Shown here one piece after another: positions 33,729-42,254 of a DNA stretch of 64,000 nt. Under the pieces are notes generated by a model that was not told the DNA's origin, did not search any database, and saw nothing but the letters and a program-made list of their open reading frames with translations. Numbering within the stretch: position 1 is the first letter of the stretch; each line of letters starts with the position of its first letter. Both the position numbers and the translations under genes were made by a program. This stretch comes from Dendrophyllia cribrosa (taxonomy: Eukaryota > Cnidaria > Anthozoa > Scleractinia > Dendrophylliidae): positions 6,823,857-6,887,856 of the forward strand of contig JAJLRJ010000001.1 of NCBI GenBank assembly GCA_024195265.1, in the 5' to 3' direction.

Positions 33729-34838
33729 TTATTCTTTTTTGAAGTGAAGCGTCAAAATGGTACTTCCTCCACCAAATTTTACCAAAGCTCCATTTGTCTC
33801 TGCTATTTGAGTTTGAATAATTTCAATGAACTCGTTTCGGATTGGTAAATATTGAATGTGTAATGGTTGAAAGTAGGAGGTTGCCAATCCCTGTCTCTTG
33901 AATTCCACTTCTCTCAACAAATCCACCACTTGATCACCCACAAAACTACTTCCTCCAACACTTGAATATACGAAAAGGGAACGAGAAGGAGACCCCATTA
34001 TTGCTTGAAAGGCTCTATTGAGATTCAGAAATCTCCAAGTAAAGTAAGGGTTCAACATGAGGAATTCAGAGTTTATTCCGTTGTCATTGATTGTTTTTTT
34101 TTTAAACCTTTCACTACCAACGATGGGGTTATTGAAATCTTCAATCATCAAGTTCCTCCCAATCTCAAATTTATCTTCCTTGTTCTTTTTGAACCATTCC
34201 ATTCCAAGTGCCATTTTCGAATTGATTCCAAAGCGGACAAAATCCAAGTTTGAGTTTCTTCTTTTCAGTTTTTGTTGTACAATTAAGTCTTCGTGGTCCA
34301 CATGTTGTTTCCATTTGAATGTCGGGTAAAGCGTTTGTGCATCGTTGTCCTTTAGTCGTTGATCTGCTTTAACGGTGCGAAGTAACTTTTGAACCAACCA
34401 ATCGCTGACGAATTTCATGAATTCCACCCCATTTTCAATGCTATTGGTATCCTCTAAAATATCGTCTTCTAAATTCAAAGTGATCCTCTTCCGAAGATTA
34501 TTCGTGACAGAACCAGTTTGTTCATCAAAGATGTATTTATTTCCATTTTCGTCTTCAAGTTCAGTCCCAAATTCCGGATAAACATAGTATTCAATCACGA
34601 AGAGAGCTTCCTTCTCATTGATAGTTGATAAAAAATCAGATCTGTCATACCCAAGCAAAAACACATTCAGTTTTGAATCCGGTAGGGAAATACTGCTCAT
34701 GCCGACCTTCCATTGTCCTCCAGAAAGACGAAGCGGTTCCGGTAATCTGATCTTGAAATTATTGGAGGTATTGTATGGAAACTCCATACGATTGCTGTGA
34801 CTGGGAAGGGACACGTAAAACTCTTCATCATTTTCCAT
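33729..34838 (-). CDS. Penton-like minor capsid protein, paralogue 1
   Basis: 369 residues. The N-terminal signature is EEFYVSLPS, then EFPYNTSNNF, then LSGGQWKVGMSSISLP; the C-terminal signature is LPIRNEFIEIIQTQI, then STILTLHFKKE. Both ends match the Polinton minor capsid (penton-base-like single jelly roll) family. The middle differs widely from the two neighbours. The stop TAA is embedded in AATAAAA, so a polyadenylation signal overlaps the end of the gene, and the same is true in both paralogues. One of three tandem copies where most Polintons carry one. Confidence 0.82.
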   Translation of the reverse strand: MENDEEFYVSLPSHSNRMEFPYNTSNNFKIRLPEPLRLSGGQWKVGMSSISLPDSKLNVFLLGYDRSDFLSTINEKEALFVIEYYVYPEFGTELEDENGNKYIFDEQTGSVTNNLRKRITLNLEDDILEDTNSIENGVEFMKFVSDWLVQKLLRTVKADQRLKDNDAQTLYPTFKWKQHVDHEDLIVQQKLKRRNSNLDFVRFGINSKMALGMEWFKKNKEDKFEIGRNLMIEDFNNPIVGSERFKKKTINDNGINSEFLMLNPYFTWRFLNLNRAFQAIMGSPSRSLFVYSSVGGSSFVGDQVVDLLREVEFKRQGLATSYFQPLHIQYLPIRNEFIEIIQTQIAETNGALVKFGGGSTILTLHFKKE

Positions 34839-34868
34839 TTTTACCTTACTATTTTCTTTTTCCTCCTT

Positions 34869-35924
34869 TTATTCTTTTTTGAAATGAAGTTTGACCAAAC
34901 TTTCACCTTCACCCAGGTCCACCAGAGTTCCATCCATTTTCATAAGACGAATTAAGATGATGTCAATAAATTCATTACGAATGGGAACGTAATGAACTCT
35001 CTGCGGTTCAAAATAACTTTCACCATCGCCGTAGAAAGGAACCTCTCTCAATACTTCTGTGATTTCCTTTCCCATCACGGAACTTTCTGTGATGTTGGAG
35101 TGGATTTGAAGAAGAGATTGAAAACGAGGAGATCGTGGAGGTTGAATTGACTTCAACAGTTTTTTAAAAGCAAGGTTCAATTTTATAAATCGCCACTCGC
35201 AAACGTGACTGAGAACAAGAAAATTGTCAGCAACTTTGAAAAACTCACTTGCGGGCATATCCTCTGGATTAGGAACTTTATTATTATCGCGGTGACGTAT
35301 TTGCAAATTGGGGCCCAAAAGAAATGTTCCTGGGTTTTTTTTCGATTCTTTCAACCACTCCATTTTGATAGCAAAGTCTTTATCCAGTTGAAATTGAGGA
35401 AGCCATTCATTCAATAATCTTGTATCAACATTCTTAGTCACAAGCACCAAATCATTGTTCTCCCACTTCAGTTCTGAAAACCTTGTATGTGTATCACTAA
35501 TGGGAGGATCTTTTGAATGTTCAACATGTGTCGCAATAATGTTTCCCCCTTTAAAAGATGAATGAATTCTCTGAAAAATAGTATCCAACATACTTTTCAT
35601 GAAGGTAATTCCATCTTTTACCCCCTCGAAATTAAGTTCCTTGAGGTACAGAATTGTGGAACCAGTGTCGTACGAAGGGTGAGTTTCGCTCCTCCGATAC
35701 CACCATGTTGATCTTACTAACAGGTTGAGATGCGACTTCAAAATATCATATACACTTCTTTGTGATTGAAAGGAACGAATAGAAGTACTAACCAATCCAA
35801 CTTTCCATCCATTTCCTTTAAATTCAAGAGGAATGGGTAAACGAGATCTGAATTCATTGCTTCGATTGTTTGGAAACTCCACTTCCCCTTGATTGCTTCT
35901 CAGAGTCACATAAAACTCTTCCAT
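34869..35924 (-). CDS. Penton-like minor capsid protein, paralogue 2
   Basis: 351 residues with the same end signatures as its neighbours (EEFYVTLRSNQGEVEFPNN at the start, YVPIRNEFIDIILIRL and LVKLHFKKE at the end) but a shorter and strongly diverged centre. Spaced 30 bases from paralogue 1, with an AATAAAAGG box between. Conserved ends and variable centre suggest a common capsid-anchoring fold with different exposed loops; that is inference. Confidence 0.82.
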   Translation of the reverse strand: MEEFYVTLRSNQGEVEFPNNRSNEFRSRLPIPLEFKGNGWKVGLVSTSIRSFQSQRSVYDILKSHLNLLVRSTWWYRRSETHPSYDTGSTILYLKELNFEGVKDGITFMKSMLDTIFQRIHSSFKGGNIIATHVEHSKDPPISDTHTRFSELKWENNDLVLVTKNVDTRLLNEWLPQFQLDKDFAIKMEWLKESKKNPGTFLLGPNLQIRHRDNNKVPNPEDMPASEFFKVADNFLVLSHVCEWRFIKLNLAFKKLLKSIQPPRSPRFQSLLQIHSNITESSVMGKEITEVLREVPFYGDGESYFEPQRVHYVPIRNEFIDIILIRLMKMDGTLVDLGEGESLVKLHFKKE

Positions 35925-35957
35925 GATTGATTGATGTTAATTGCTTCCTTCTCTTTT

Positions 35958-37130
35958 TTATTCTTTCTTGAAGTGAAGAGTAACAATGGTTGATCCCTTT
36001 TGAAAATTCGGGATGGTTCCATCCGTATTTCGAAGCATGCATTCAATAATTTCAAGGAAATTATTTTGAATGTTATGGTATAGGATATGCTGAGGTTCGA
36101 AAAAAACATCTCCTTTTCCTTCATTTTTGTAAGGGATATCAGTCAAGAAGTTGTCAACTTTGTTTCCAATGAGAACAGCTTGACCCACATTAGAAAACAA
36201 GTGGAACATTCTGTGATGCTTTGACTCTCTCATCAATTTATGAAAAGCTTCATTCAAATTGATGAATTTCCAGTTGCATGCCAAGCTGAGTTTCACATAT
36301 GAACCTGTAACTGCCCAAAGATTTTCACGAACGGCTCCAATATCATCCATCCAACCATTGTTTCTTTGATCGGGAATGTGATCTCTTTCCTTTCCATCCA
36401 CTACTTGACCATCATACACGGGAATCAGATTTGGTCCAAGTACCAATTGAGCTCCATCACCCACTATTACCTCGCCTTCCCCATCTCTTTTTTTCATAAG
36501 CCATCCCATAGCCAAAGCAAAATTTTTATTCAAATGAAATTTAGGTGTTTTGAGTACACCGTCGAGAAGGACATTGTTATTGTTATTCAATAACTCCCAT
36601 TGATTTCCATTCTTGATCCATTCAAATTTAAGGTAAGAATGAGGTTCTGGAGAAACATCACTATCGCGAGGGTTTTCGGTGTAAAAAAATGAATTCACCC
36701 TCTTTGAATCGATCGGATTCTTTACCTTAGAACGATTCCACTCCCATCTATCCACCAATGCTTTCATGAAACTTTCACCATCTTTGAATTCCCTATCTTT
36801 CAAATCCAATGCTGTAACTGCATCAGTAAATTCATACAATTGCAATTCTTTATCCTGGTTAAAACGAGATTCAAACCACGAGAGGGTGCCGAAGAGATGT
36901 TCGTCAACTTCTTCTTGAGGCGCATTACGACCGAGTCCAAAAAGAGCACCCATTCCACATTCTACCAATGTATTGCATCCAGGTAAAGAGATGCTTGACA
37001 TTCCGACACTCCATCCACTCTCTTCGAAGTTCAAAGGTGTTGCCAATCGTACTTTGAAATGACAAGGATGATTCGAAGGAAACTCGATAGGGCTCGCTTG
37101 ACTTGGTAACACAACGTAAAAAGAATTCAT
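35958..37130 (-). CDS. Penton-like minor capsid protein, paralogue 3
   Basis: 390 residues, the longest copy: NSFYVVLPS, IEFPSNH, ESGWSVGMSSISLPG at the N-terminus and NNFLEIIECML, STIVTLHFKKE at the C-terminus. The ATG overlaps the integrase stop by 4 bases (37127-37130), suggesting a shared transcript. Central insertions relative to paralogue 2 account for the extra length. Confidence 0.82.
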   Translation of the reverse strand: MNSFYVVLPSQASPIEFPSNHPCHFKVRLATPLNFEESGWSVGMSSISLPGCNTLVECGMGALFGLGRNAPQEEVDEHLFGTLSWFESRFNQDKELQLYEFTDAVTALDLKDREFKDGESFMKALVDRWEWNRSKVKNPIDSKRVNSFFYTENPRDSDVSPEPHSYLKFEWIKNGNQWELLNNNNNVLLDGVLKTPKFHLNKNFALAMGWLMKKRDGEGEVIVGDGAQLVLGPNLIPVYDGQVVDGKERDHIPDQRNNGWMDDIGAVRENLWAVTGSYVKLSLACNWKFINLNEAFHKLMRESKHHRMFHLFSNVGQAVLIGNKVDNFLTDIPYKNEGKGDVFFEPQHILYHNIQNNFLEIIECMLRNTDGTIPNFQKGSTIVTLHFKKE

Positions 37131-38212
37131 GTTTTTTGAATAGATTTACTTGAAATCCACGTGTTGTATTTGTCGGGCCAACCTTTCCACTGCACAAGAA
37201 CTTGTCCTCGTTTCCTCTTTAATACTTTTTCGATTCGGAACAAATCTTCATCACCCACTTGAACTTTTTGCATATCTTGCTCGTAAAAAGTTCCTTCCAG
37301 TGGGGATTCGTCCCACTCTTGAATCTTGTAGGTGGGAATTGTTCCTTTTACGACTCGTTTGACAATGAACACCTCTTCGGTCCAACCGGGCAAATAACTT
37401 TTTTTAAAAGTGCGATGTTTCTTGTTCAATCGAACGCGATCACCCACTTTGAACTTCGGTCGTTTGGCTTTCTTCTGTGACTCGTACAAGCGCTTCCAAA
37501 CAGCTCCTTGATTCTTTGAGTTCACATCTCTGGGAGCCATTCCAATGCTTCGATGTCTCGTTGCATTATACCCTCGGACCAAAGATTGAAGAACATTTTC
37601 AAAACGAAGAGTATTGGCTGCCGTAAAGTAACGGTACATTCGTCCTTTCAGAGTTCGATTAAATCGTTCCACCATGCTGGCTTTGGCATCTCCATGTGTA
37701 GAAAAATGATGAATCTTCTCCTCTTTCAGAAATGATTGGAACGTTTGATTGTAAAATTCTTTTCCACGATCTGTTTGTAATTGAATGGGTTTTCTTCCTG
37801 TTTTCAAGATCTTTTCAAAAGCTTTGACCAATTCAACCCCTGTTTTGTTTTTGAGAGGTTGCACCCAGCCATACTTGGACAAAACATCCACTACTGTCAA
37901 AAGGTACTTGTAGCCTTTGTTGTAACGAGCAATAGTTTGAACTTCCACTAAATCGGCTACCCATTGATGATCAATTCCATACGCTTTCACTTTCAATGTC
38001 TGAAAACGTCTTCGTTGAGGTTTATGCAAGGTATACCCCAAATCTTTTTGGAGAACTCGTTTGGCTCGTCCCAATGAAATACCTTGAGCTTTAGCAAATC
38101 TTGCTACTCCACCCAAACTTCCTTCACCATCTGGATCATTGTAGCTTTTTCTTAATTCAGAATCCGAAAGAATCGATTTCTTTCTCACCGTCCCTTTCTT
38201 TTTTTTGACCAT
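37127..38212 (-). CDS. Retrovirus-type integrase with C-terminal chromodomain
   Basis: Inserts element DNA with a 6-bp staggered cut. 361 residues: basic start, helical DNA-binding N-terminus (about 15-65), RNase-H-fold core with catalytic Asp87 (WVADLVEV), Asp148 (LQTDRGKEF) and Glu182 (SMVERFNRTLKG), then an SH3-like barrel (KVGDRVRLNKKHR). A chromodomain follows (about 312-358: FRIEKVLKRKRG, VQWKGWPDKYNTW) with aromatic-cage Trp/Tyr positions. Chromodomain integrases recognise methylated histone tails in known retrotransposons, which may bias insertion to silent chromatin such as this minisatellite. Intact. Confidence 0.94.
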   Translation of the reverse strand: MVKKKKGTVRKKSILSDSELRKSYNDPDGEGSLGGVARFAKAQGISLGRAKRVLQKDLGYTLHKPQRRRFQTLKVKAYGIDHQWVADLVEVQTIARYNKGYKYLLTVVDVLSKYGWVQPLKNKTGVELVKAFEKILKTGRKPIQLQTDRGKEFYNQTFQSFLKEEKIHHFSTHGDAKASMVERFNRTLKGRMYRYFTAANTLRFENVLQSLVRGYNATRHRSIGMAPRDVNSKNQGAVWKRLYESQKKAKRPKFKVGDRVRLNKKHRTFKKSYLPGWTEEVFIVKRVVKGTIPTYKIQEWDESPLEGTFYEQDMQKVQVGDEDLFRIEKVLKRKRGQVLVQWKGWPDKYNTWISSKSIQKT

Positions 38213-38528
38213 CTCTCGATGAAAATTTCATTCGCAGCAACGAAGAAAGGGATGGAACCAAATTGGGAAATTCTTTTTCGATTTTACAGAAAAAATGAAA
38301 ACTTCTTGGGCGCTTTTTCAACCAGAGCACAAAAGGAATGAATCGCTTTAGATTCTCGTTGGTTTTCGTCTCTTTAAATACTTTGATTGGGTCACCATCT
38401 TCTAGCGGAATCGTAGATTCCGTCCCCATTCCATATTGTAGATACAAAGCTCGACATACCCATTTCATGAGTACCCAACGCCCCCAATTCCACAAAAAAT
38501 CACACATTGTTTTCAAAATTAAACTCAT
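38157..38528 (-). CDS. Unknown Polinton protein downstream of the GRF gene
   Basis: The ATG at 38528 (MSLILKTM) gives 123 residues; a TATATAAG box lies 28-35 bases upstream (38556-38563, minus), supporting this start. N-terminal 35 residues are Trp/Leu-rich (FLWNWGRWVLMKW), possibly amphipathic or membrane-attached; the C-terminus is basic. Overlaps the first 56 bases of the integrase in a different frame. Not recognised. Confidence 0.55.
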   Translation of the reverse strand: MSLILKTMCDFLWNWGRWVLMKWVCRALYLQYGMGTESTIPLEDGDPIKVFKETKTNENLKRFIPFVLWLKKRPRSFHFFCKIEKEFPNLVPSLSSLLRMKFSSRDGQKKERDGEKEIDSFGF

Positions 38529-38600
38529 CTTTATTGAACATAGGAACAAAATCTTCTTATATAGCAAAAAAGGTGTCAATGTTTCAAGTTATCAATGTTT

Positions 38601-39704
38601 TCAAAACAGACCTCCGCGGTTGGGGTGAGCAAGCGGTGCTGCACCGAAACCATCTCCACCACCAAAACTTGTAGTTGGAACCGTCACTCCAAAACTGGAA
38701 GTGGGAACAACTTGAGGGGGATCACTCGAGAAATTGGTGTAGAACATTCTTGTTGTTAGCTGCTTCTCTTGTTGTTTCGCAACTGCTTCTTTTTTCTCCT
38801 TTCTTTCACTTGTTTCTCTCCACAGAAAACCAGCCAATTCTGGAGGTGCCACAATGGTATTCTTTCCATCATCTGCCATCAGTATCTCGTCAGGGTAATT
38901 GCCGTCATCGTAGAAGTAAGGACCCTCGACGTACCATTTTCTCGCCCCGGTACTCTGAGTTTCAGTCTCTTTTGATAGGTTCATCAAATTCTGATTGAAG
39001 TGATGATCTTGATTGTTCACAGACAGAGGAAGATCACCCCACTGGAAGTAGCCACATTCTCTCCAACGACAGCTGAGGTACAAGCGTCCGTAATTCTTCT
39101 CAGATCGACTTCGTCTCAGGCTCAAAAGCTTTTGGCACTTGCATCGCAATGGTTGTCTTCGCCAGGCTTCTTTGATCTCATTGCTCAAACAGGTAATAAC
39201 TGCGTACATGTATCCATCTTCTTCTCCTTTGGCAGCAAACAAACAGCAACAATTGGTGGGGCAATCAAAGTAACTGAATGTTTTGTTCTTGCTGAGTTTT
39301 TCCACAATCTCAACAAAATGAATAGGGCATTGAGGAGTGATCTTCGGCGGTAATGGAAGATGCATTTGACCAATTCCTGCAGCTCTTGGAACATTTGTCA
39401 TGGGGATGTCACTTGCCTTTTGCTTCAAAGGTTCAGCATCTTGTACTTTGAACACCTTTGGAATAGAAGTGGGGAAGTTTGTTTCAATAACTTCCTCGAC
39501 AATGAAAGGTTCGCTGACTTCAGACTGCTCGTTGGGTATAAAAGGAGGTAACATCTGAATTGCTTCAGTTACTTCCGGGTCCTCCACACGGATCACTTCT
39601 ACTACTTCTTCTTCTTTCTTTTTCTTTTTTCCTGCAGGTATTTTCGCTGGTTTCGTCTTTCTCTTCGGAGGAGGATGATCCGTCATCTTTATTTGTTTCG
39701 GCAT
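38601..39704 (-). CDS. GRF zinc-finger protein
   Basis: 367 residues. A Lys/Pro-rich N-terminus (nuclear-signal-like KKKKK at about 26-30) leads to a Cys-rich segment (CPTNCCC, about 148-154) and a classical GRF finger. The finger shows CKCQKLLSLRR, then YGRLYLSC, then CGYFQWGD (about 192-227), with the Cys/Cys/Cys/Cys and GR-F-C spacing. GRF fingers bind single-stranded DNA in topoisomerase III, NEIL3 and APE2, so a replication or repair role on element DNA is likely. A Gly/Phe-rich tail ends PNRGGLF. A TATA box (TATAAAAAAA, 39738-39747, minus) and the CRE cluster lie upstream. Confidence 0.82.
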   Translation of the reverse strand: MPKQIKMTDHPPPKRKTKPAKIPAGKKKKKEEEVVEVIRVEDPEVTEAIQMLPPFIPNEQSEVSEPFIVEEVIETNFPTSIPKVFKVQDAEPLKQKASDIPMTNVPRAAGIGQMHLPLPPKITPQCPIHFVEIVEKLSKNKTFSYFDCPTNCCCLFAAKGEEDGYMYAVITCLSNEIKEAWRRQPLRCKCQKLLSLRRSRSEKNYGRLYLSCRWRECGYFQWGDLPLSVNNQDHHFNQNLMNLSKETETQSTGARKWYVEGPYFYDDGNYPDEILMADDGKNTIVAPPELAGFLWRETSERKEKKEAVAKQQEKQLTTRMFYTNFSSDPPQVVPTSSFGVTVPTTSFGGGDGFGAAPLAHPNRGGLF

Positions 39705-39737
39705 CTCTGAAAGTGAACAAAAATATAAACTTCACAC

Positions 39738-39866
39738 CTTTTTTTATAACAAAATCCAATGACGTCACTGTGACGTCAGCATGTCCCTTATTTTTTGTCT
39801 TACGTCAACTTTTGTGACGTCAGTGTCCCTTATTTTTTGTCTTACGTCAGCTTTTTCTTTATATAA
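39738..39866. promoter_or_regulatory. Divergent promoter with tandem CRE-like sites
   Basis: Between the GRF gene (minus) and the SLOG-like gene (plus). TGACGTCA at 39760, 39771 and 39815, and TACGTCA at 39801 and 39843. Two direct repeats (39771-39814, 39815-39856) share tgtcccttattttttgtctt between CRE sites. Plus TATA box TATATAA at 39860-39866. A pyrimidine tract ending tgtag at 39895 could be a splice acceptor for a leader. Five ATF/CREB-type half or full sites in 100 bp is far above chance. Confidence 0.75.
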
Positions 39867-39901
39867 CTGCTGTGTTTTTTCATTTTTTCTTGTAGGCGGA
39901 G

Positions 39902-40627
39902 ATGGAGAGCTACATTTGGAGAGACGAATACATGAATCTTCCCATTGGGAACGATTTTCAATTGTACACAGGAGGGTGCGAAGGAACTGATCACACAGCT
40001 GAAGACTATGCTTTACAGATGGGATTCAAGGTGAATATAAAAGTTGGACCAACTCATCCAAGAGCAAGAACAGTCACCCCTCTCACGAATGAAGAATTGA
40101 AAGAAGCTGACCCTTTCATTCAAAAAGCCAACGAAACCTTAAAAAGAAATCTCACTGCCCAATCGAAGAACATTTATTTTCAACAACTGCTACAACGAAA
40201 TTACCATATCATTAAAGATGTGACCCATGTTTTTGCTTTTGGAGAATTGGTGCCAAACATGAAAAGTATGAAAGGAGGAACAGGATGGTCTGTTCAAATG
40301 GCGATAGACAATTACAAAAATGTGAGCGTCTACGATGTAAATACCAAGCAGTGGTACGAACCAGTTCATTACCATTGGGATGAGAATCAAAAATGGGTTA
40401 AAGATTTCCGTTTTGTCCCCCTAGGATCCGTTGGTTGGTCTCCTTTAAACAAGCACGTACCACCTCGACAACATTACCCTGTTCTTCATAAAACAAGTGC
40501 TATAGTTGGCTCAAGAATCATTTCTGCTGAAACTCAACAAGAAATTCAAAATTTGTTCAGACGAACTTTTTGCCTAGAAAAACAGGTAGAAGATATCTGC
40601 GGCAATCTTAACAATTTCACAATTTGA
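39902..40627 (+). CDS. SLOG-superfamily-like (YspA/LOG type) protein
   Basis: 241 residues. A Rossmann-like start with LYTGGCEGTDHTAEDYALQ (about 21-39) resembles the glycine-rich GGA-x-GAD nucleotide-binding loop of SLOG proteins. A second motif, MKGGTGWSVQMAID (about 122-135), matches the GGT-x-W-Q phosphate-binding segment. Downstream, SAIVGSRIISAETQQEI (about 201-217) closes the domain. SLOG proteins bind or cleave nucleotide ligands (LOG, ADP-ribose/NAD-related) and act as sensors in conflict systems. Here it is an early-type gene behind a CRE promoter. Role inferred: sensing or altering a host nucleotide signal. Start ATG has a good context. Confidence 0.55.
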   Translation: MESYIWRDEYMNLPIGNDFQLYTGGCEGTDHTAEDYALQMGFKVNIKVGPTHPRARTVTPLTNEELKEADPFIQKANETLKRNLTAQSKNIYFQQLLQRNYHIIKDVTHVFAFGELVPNMKSMKGGTGWSVQMAIDNYKNVSVYDVNTKQWYEPVHYHWDENQKWVKDFRFVPLGSVGWSPLNKHVPPRQHYPVLHKTSAIVGSRIISAETQQEIQNLFRRTFCLEKQVEDICGNLNNFTI

Positions 40628-40637
40628 AAAAAAAAAA

Positions 40638-40862
40638 ATGGAAAGAAGAGTTCAGTTCTTGCCTCAAATTGAAGTCGTTTATCCTGTTCAAGAAAATCGT
40701 TACGTTATTGAGCGAGAACCAATCACAGACGAAGATGAAATTGCAACAAGGTTGTCAATCTTTCAAAAAAAACGTATAAAACTGCGAGCATGGCTTCATG
40801 CAAATCACTTGCAGAGAAAAGCTATAAAAGCTGCGAAGCAAAAGAGACAAGAGTCATTATGA
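40638..40862 (+). CDS. Small PP1-docking, PPP1R15/ICP34.5-like protein (candidate)
   Basis: 74 residues. RRVQF (residues 3-7) is a textbook RVxF protein-phosphatase-1 docking motif. It is followed at the right distance by an acidic stretch and ATRLSIFQKKRIKLRAW (about 36-52), comparable to the R-x-x-F-Q-x-R-I block that contacts eIF2alpha in the PPP1R15 (GADD34) family and its viral relatives. If correct, the protein would recruit PP1 to reverse host translational shut-off. Ten bases after the SLOG gene; its TGA overlaps the next ATG (ATGA). The call rests on two short motifs and needs a profile search. Confidence 0.4.
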   Translation: MERRVQFLPQIEVVYPVQENRYVIEREPITDEDEIATRLSIFQKKRIKLRAWLHANHLQRKAIKAAKQKRQESL

Positions 40863-41071
40863 AAGACTATTACCGGGACTTGCGGCCAAACGATTTTGTT
40901 TCAGAGGAAGCCTACCTTGAAGAAAGAGTCAAAAGGGGTATTGCTGCAGGTTACACTTTCAGTCAGTGTTATACTCATTGGTTGGAGGACTTTGGAGAAG
41001 CACTTGGGTTAGACAGTCAAACCATCAATAACTTAACAAAAGAATTAGATGGACAACTGCGAGGAGCTTAA
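40859..41071 (+). CDS. Small helical Polinton protein, copy 1
   Basis: 70 residues, starting at the ATGA overlap with the preceding gene. Helical, with YLEERVKRGIAAGYTFSQCY at about 19-38. It resembles the next small protein (YLRDRILKELSKGKSTREIA), suggesting tandem duplication. No known domain. Confidence 0.45.
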   Translation: MKDYYRDLRPNDFVSEEAYLEERVKRGIAAGYTFSQCYTHWLEDFGEALGLDSQTINNLTKELDGQLRGA

Positions 41072-41234
41072 TTTCAAAGCTTACAAAGACTATTTACGAG
41101 ATCGAATTCTAAAAGAACTTAGCAAAGGAAAAAGTACGCGAGAAATTGCCTACGCTTGTTATTTAGAAGCTCTCGCTGAAATCAACTTCTTGTCCAAAGA
41201 TGTATGTGATTGCGGACAAAAACATTCAGGATGA
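41049..41234 (+). CDS. Small helical Polinton protein, copy 2
   Basis: 61 residues, overlapping copy 1 by 23 bases in another frame. The central helical segment is similar to copy 1, then CDCGQKHSG at the end. Such dense overlaps imply reinitiation or alternative splicing on one transcript. Function unknown. Confidence 0.4.
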   Translation: MDNCEELNFKAYKDYLRDRILKELSKGKSTREIAYACYLEALAEINFLSKDVCDCGQKHSG

Positions 41235-41655
41235 AATACAAAGCAACAATTGGAAAAGACAATGGGTATGGTGCATTTGTTGCGAACTTTTGTGCAACGA
41301 CCCAGAACATTTGACACCCCCTTCAGCTTTTGCTTTTTCTGAAGAATGGATGAAGTATCAAGACAATTTGAAAGAACACGTTCGAATGAATTTGAAATCT
41401 ATTTCCTTTGCTACTGTAGAAAACCGGTGGAGAGTGATGCCAAACGAACTGTTGGAACTCAAAAGAGATTTTCGTTTCATAAACGAAGACTTTTTCTGGA
41501 AAGTATTGAGACCCACTGAAGCAGTGTTGGAACTTTATGTGACTATTTTCTCGTGTCATATTTCAAAAGGGACAGGTATCTTTGATTATGAGTATTTATG
41601 TTTTACTCATGATGAAATAGATCGTTTATTCAACTGGAAGCGTTTCATTCAATAA
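41200..41655 (+). CDS. Unknown Polinton protein at the end of the SLOG transcript
   Basis: Up to 151 residues from ATG 41200, overlapping copy 2 by 35 bases; the true start may be a splice acceptor inside. Mixed alpha/beta composition with WCICCELLC near residue 25. The stop TAA lies inside AATAAA (41651-41656), the likely polyadenylation signal of the whole 39902-41655 unit. Not recognised. Confidence 0.5.
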   Translation: MYVIADKNIQDEIQSNNWKRQWVWCICCELLCNDPEHLTPPSAFAFSEEWMKYQDNLKEHVRMNLKSISFATVENRWRVMPNELLELKRDFRFINEDFFWKVLRPTEAVLELYVTIFSCHISKGTGIFDYEYLCFTHDEIDRLFNWKRFIQ

Positions 41656-41656
41656 A
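41651..41656 (+). terminator. Polyadenylation signal AATAAA of the SLOG unit
   Basis: AATAAA overlaps the stop codon of the last gene and lies 75 bases from the convergent end of the next minus-strand gene. Confidence 0.6.
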
Positions 41657-41730
41657 AGTTTTATTTAACATTGTATTTTTTTCAATACATGAATAAAAAA
41701 AAAACATGAAAATTGAATCAGTCTCTTCTT

Positions 41731-42219
41731 TTACAAACTTCCGAGGAACTTTAAAACAATGTCATTTTGATCGAAATATTCCACAATTCTGTTCCATGCT
41801 TTTGTTCGTAGTTGTGGGCGTTTTTCCACAATGTCTTTCAGTCGCATAAAACAATCTCTCCCAATGGGCCAAGTCGACTCTTCTAAGCGAGGAGAAAACC
41901 TCTTGATAATCAAGGGAAAAAATCTTCGTTTGAAATATTGGTCAAAAACCAAAAGTTCCCTGTTTGAGTTTGCAAATCGATTCTCGATGTCTTCCAAACA
42001 ACTCCAGAAAAAATGAATACATCTCTCCAAATCTTTTCTTCTCTTTATCGCAGTAATATAATGATACTCTTCAAACATCCCCCAATAGCTTTCGTTGGTA
42101 TTTCTTGTTATCCAAACAGTGTCGGGATAAATTGGTAGCATTCTTGCAATGTTCTGAACAGTCCATTCACCATCGTTCAAGTGTGAACTCAAATCTCCCA
42201 AAGGAACTCGTCTCGACAT
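41731..42219 (-). CDS. Unknown Polinton protein divergent from RING locus 2
   Basis: ATG at 42219 (MSRRVPLGD), 162 residues, Arg/Phe/Trp-rich and helical (for example KRRKDLERCIHFFWSCLEDI about 64-83). A TTTAAAAAG TATA-like box lies upstream on the minus strand (about 42261-42269). No domain recognised. It shares its divergent promoter with the RING gene, so it is probably expressed at the same time. Confidence 0.55.
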   Translation of the reverse strand: MSRRVPLGDLSSHLNDGEWTVQNIARMLPIYPDTVWITRNTNESYWGMFEEYHYITAIKRRKDLERCIHFFWSCLEDIENRFANSNRELLVFDQYFKRRFFPLIIKRFSPRLEESTWPIGRDCFMRLKDIVEKRPQLRTKAWNRIVEYFDQNDIVLKFLGSL

Positions 42220-42254
42220 CGCTTCTGTCAATGCAACAAAAAAAAATGAATGAA

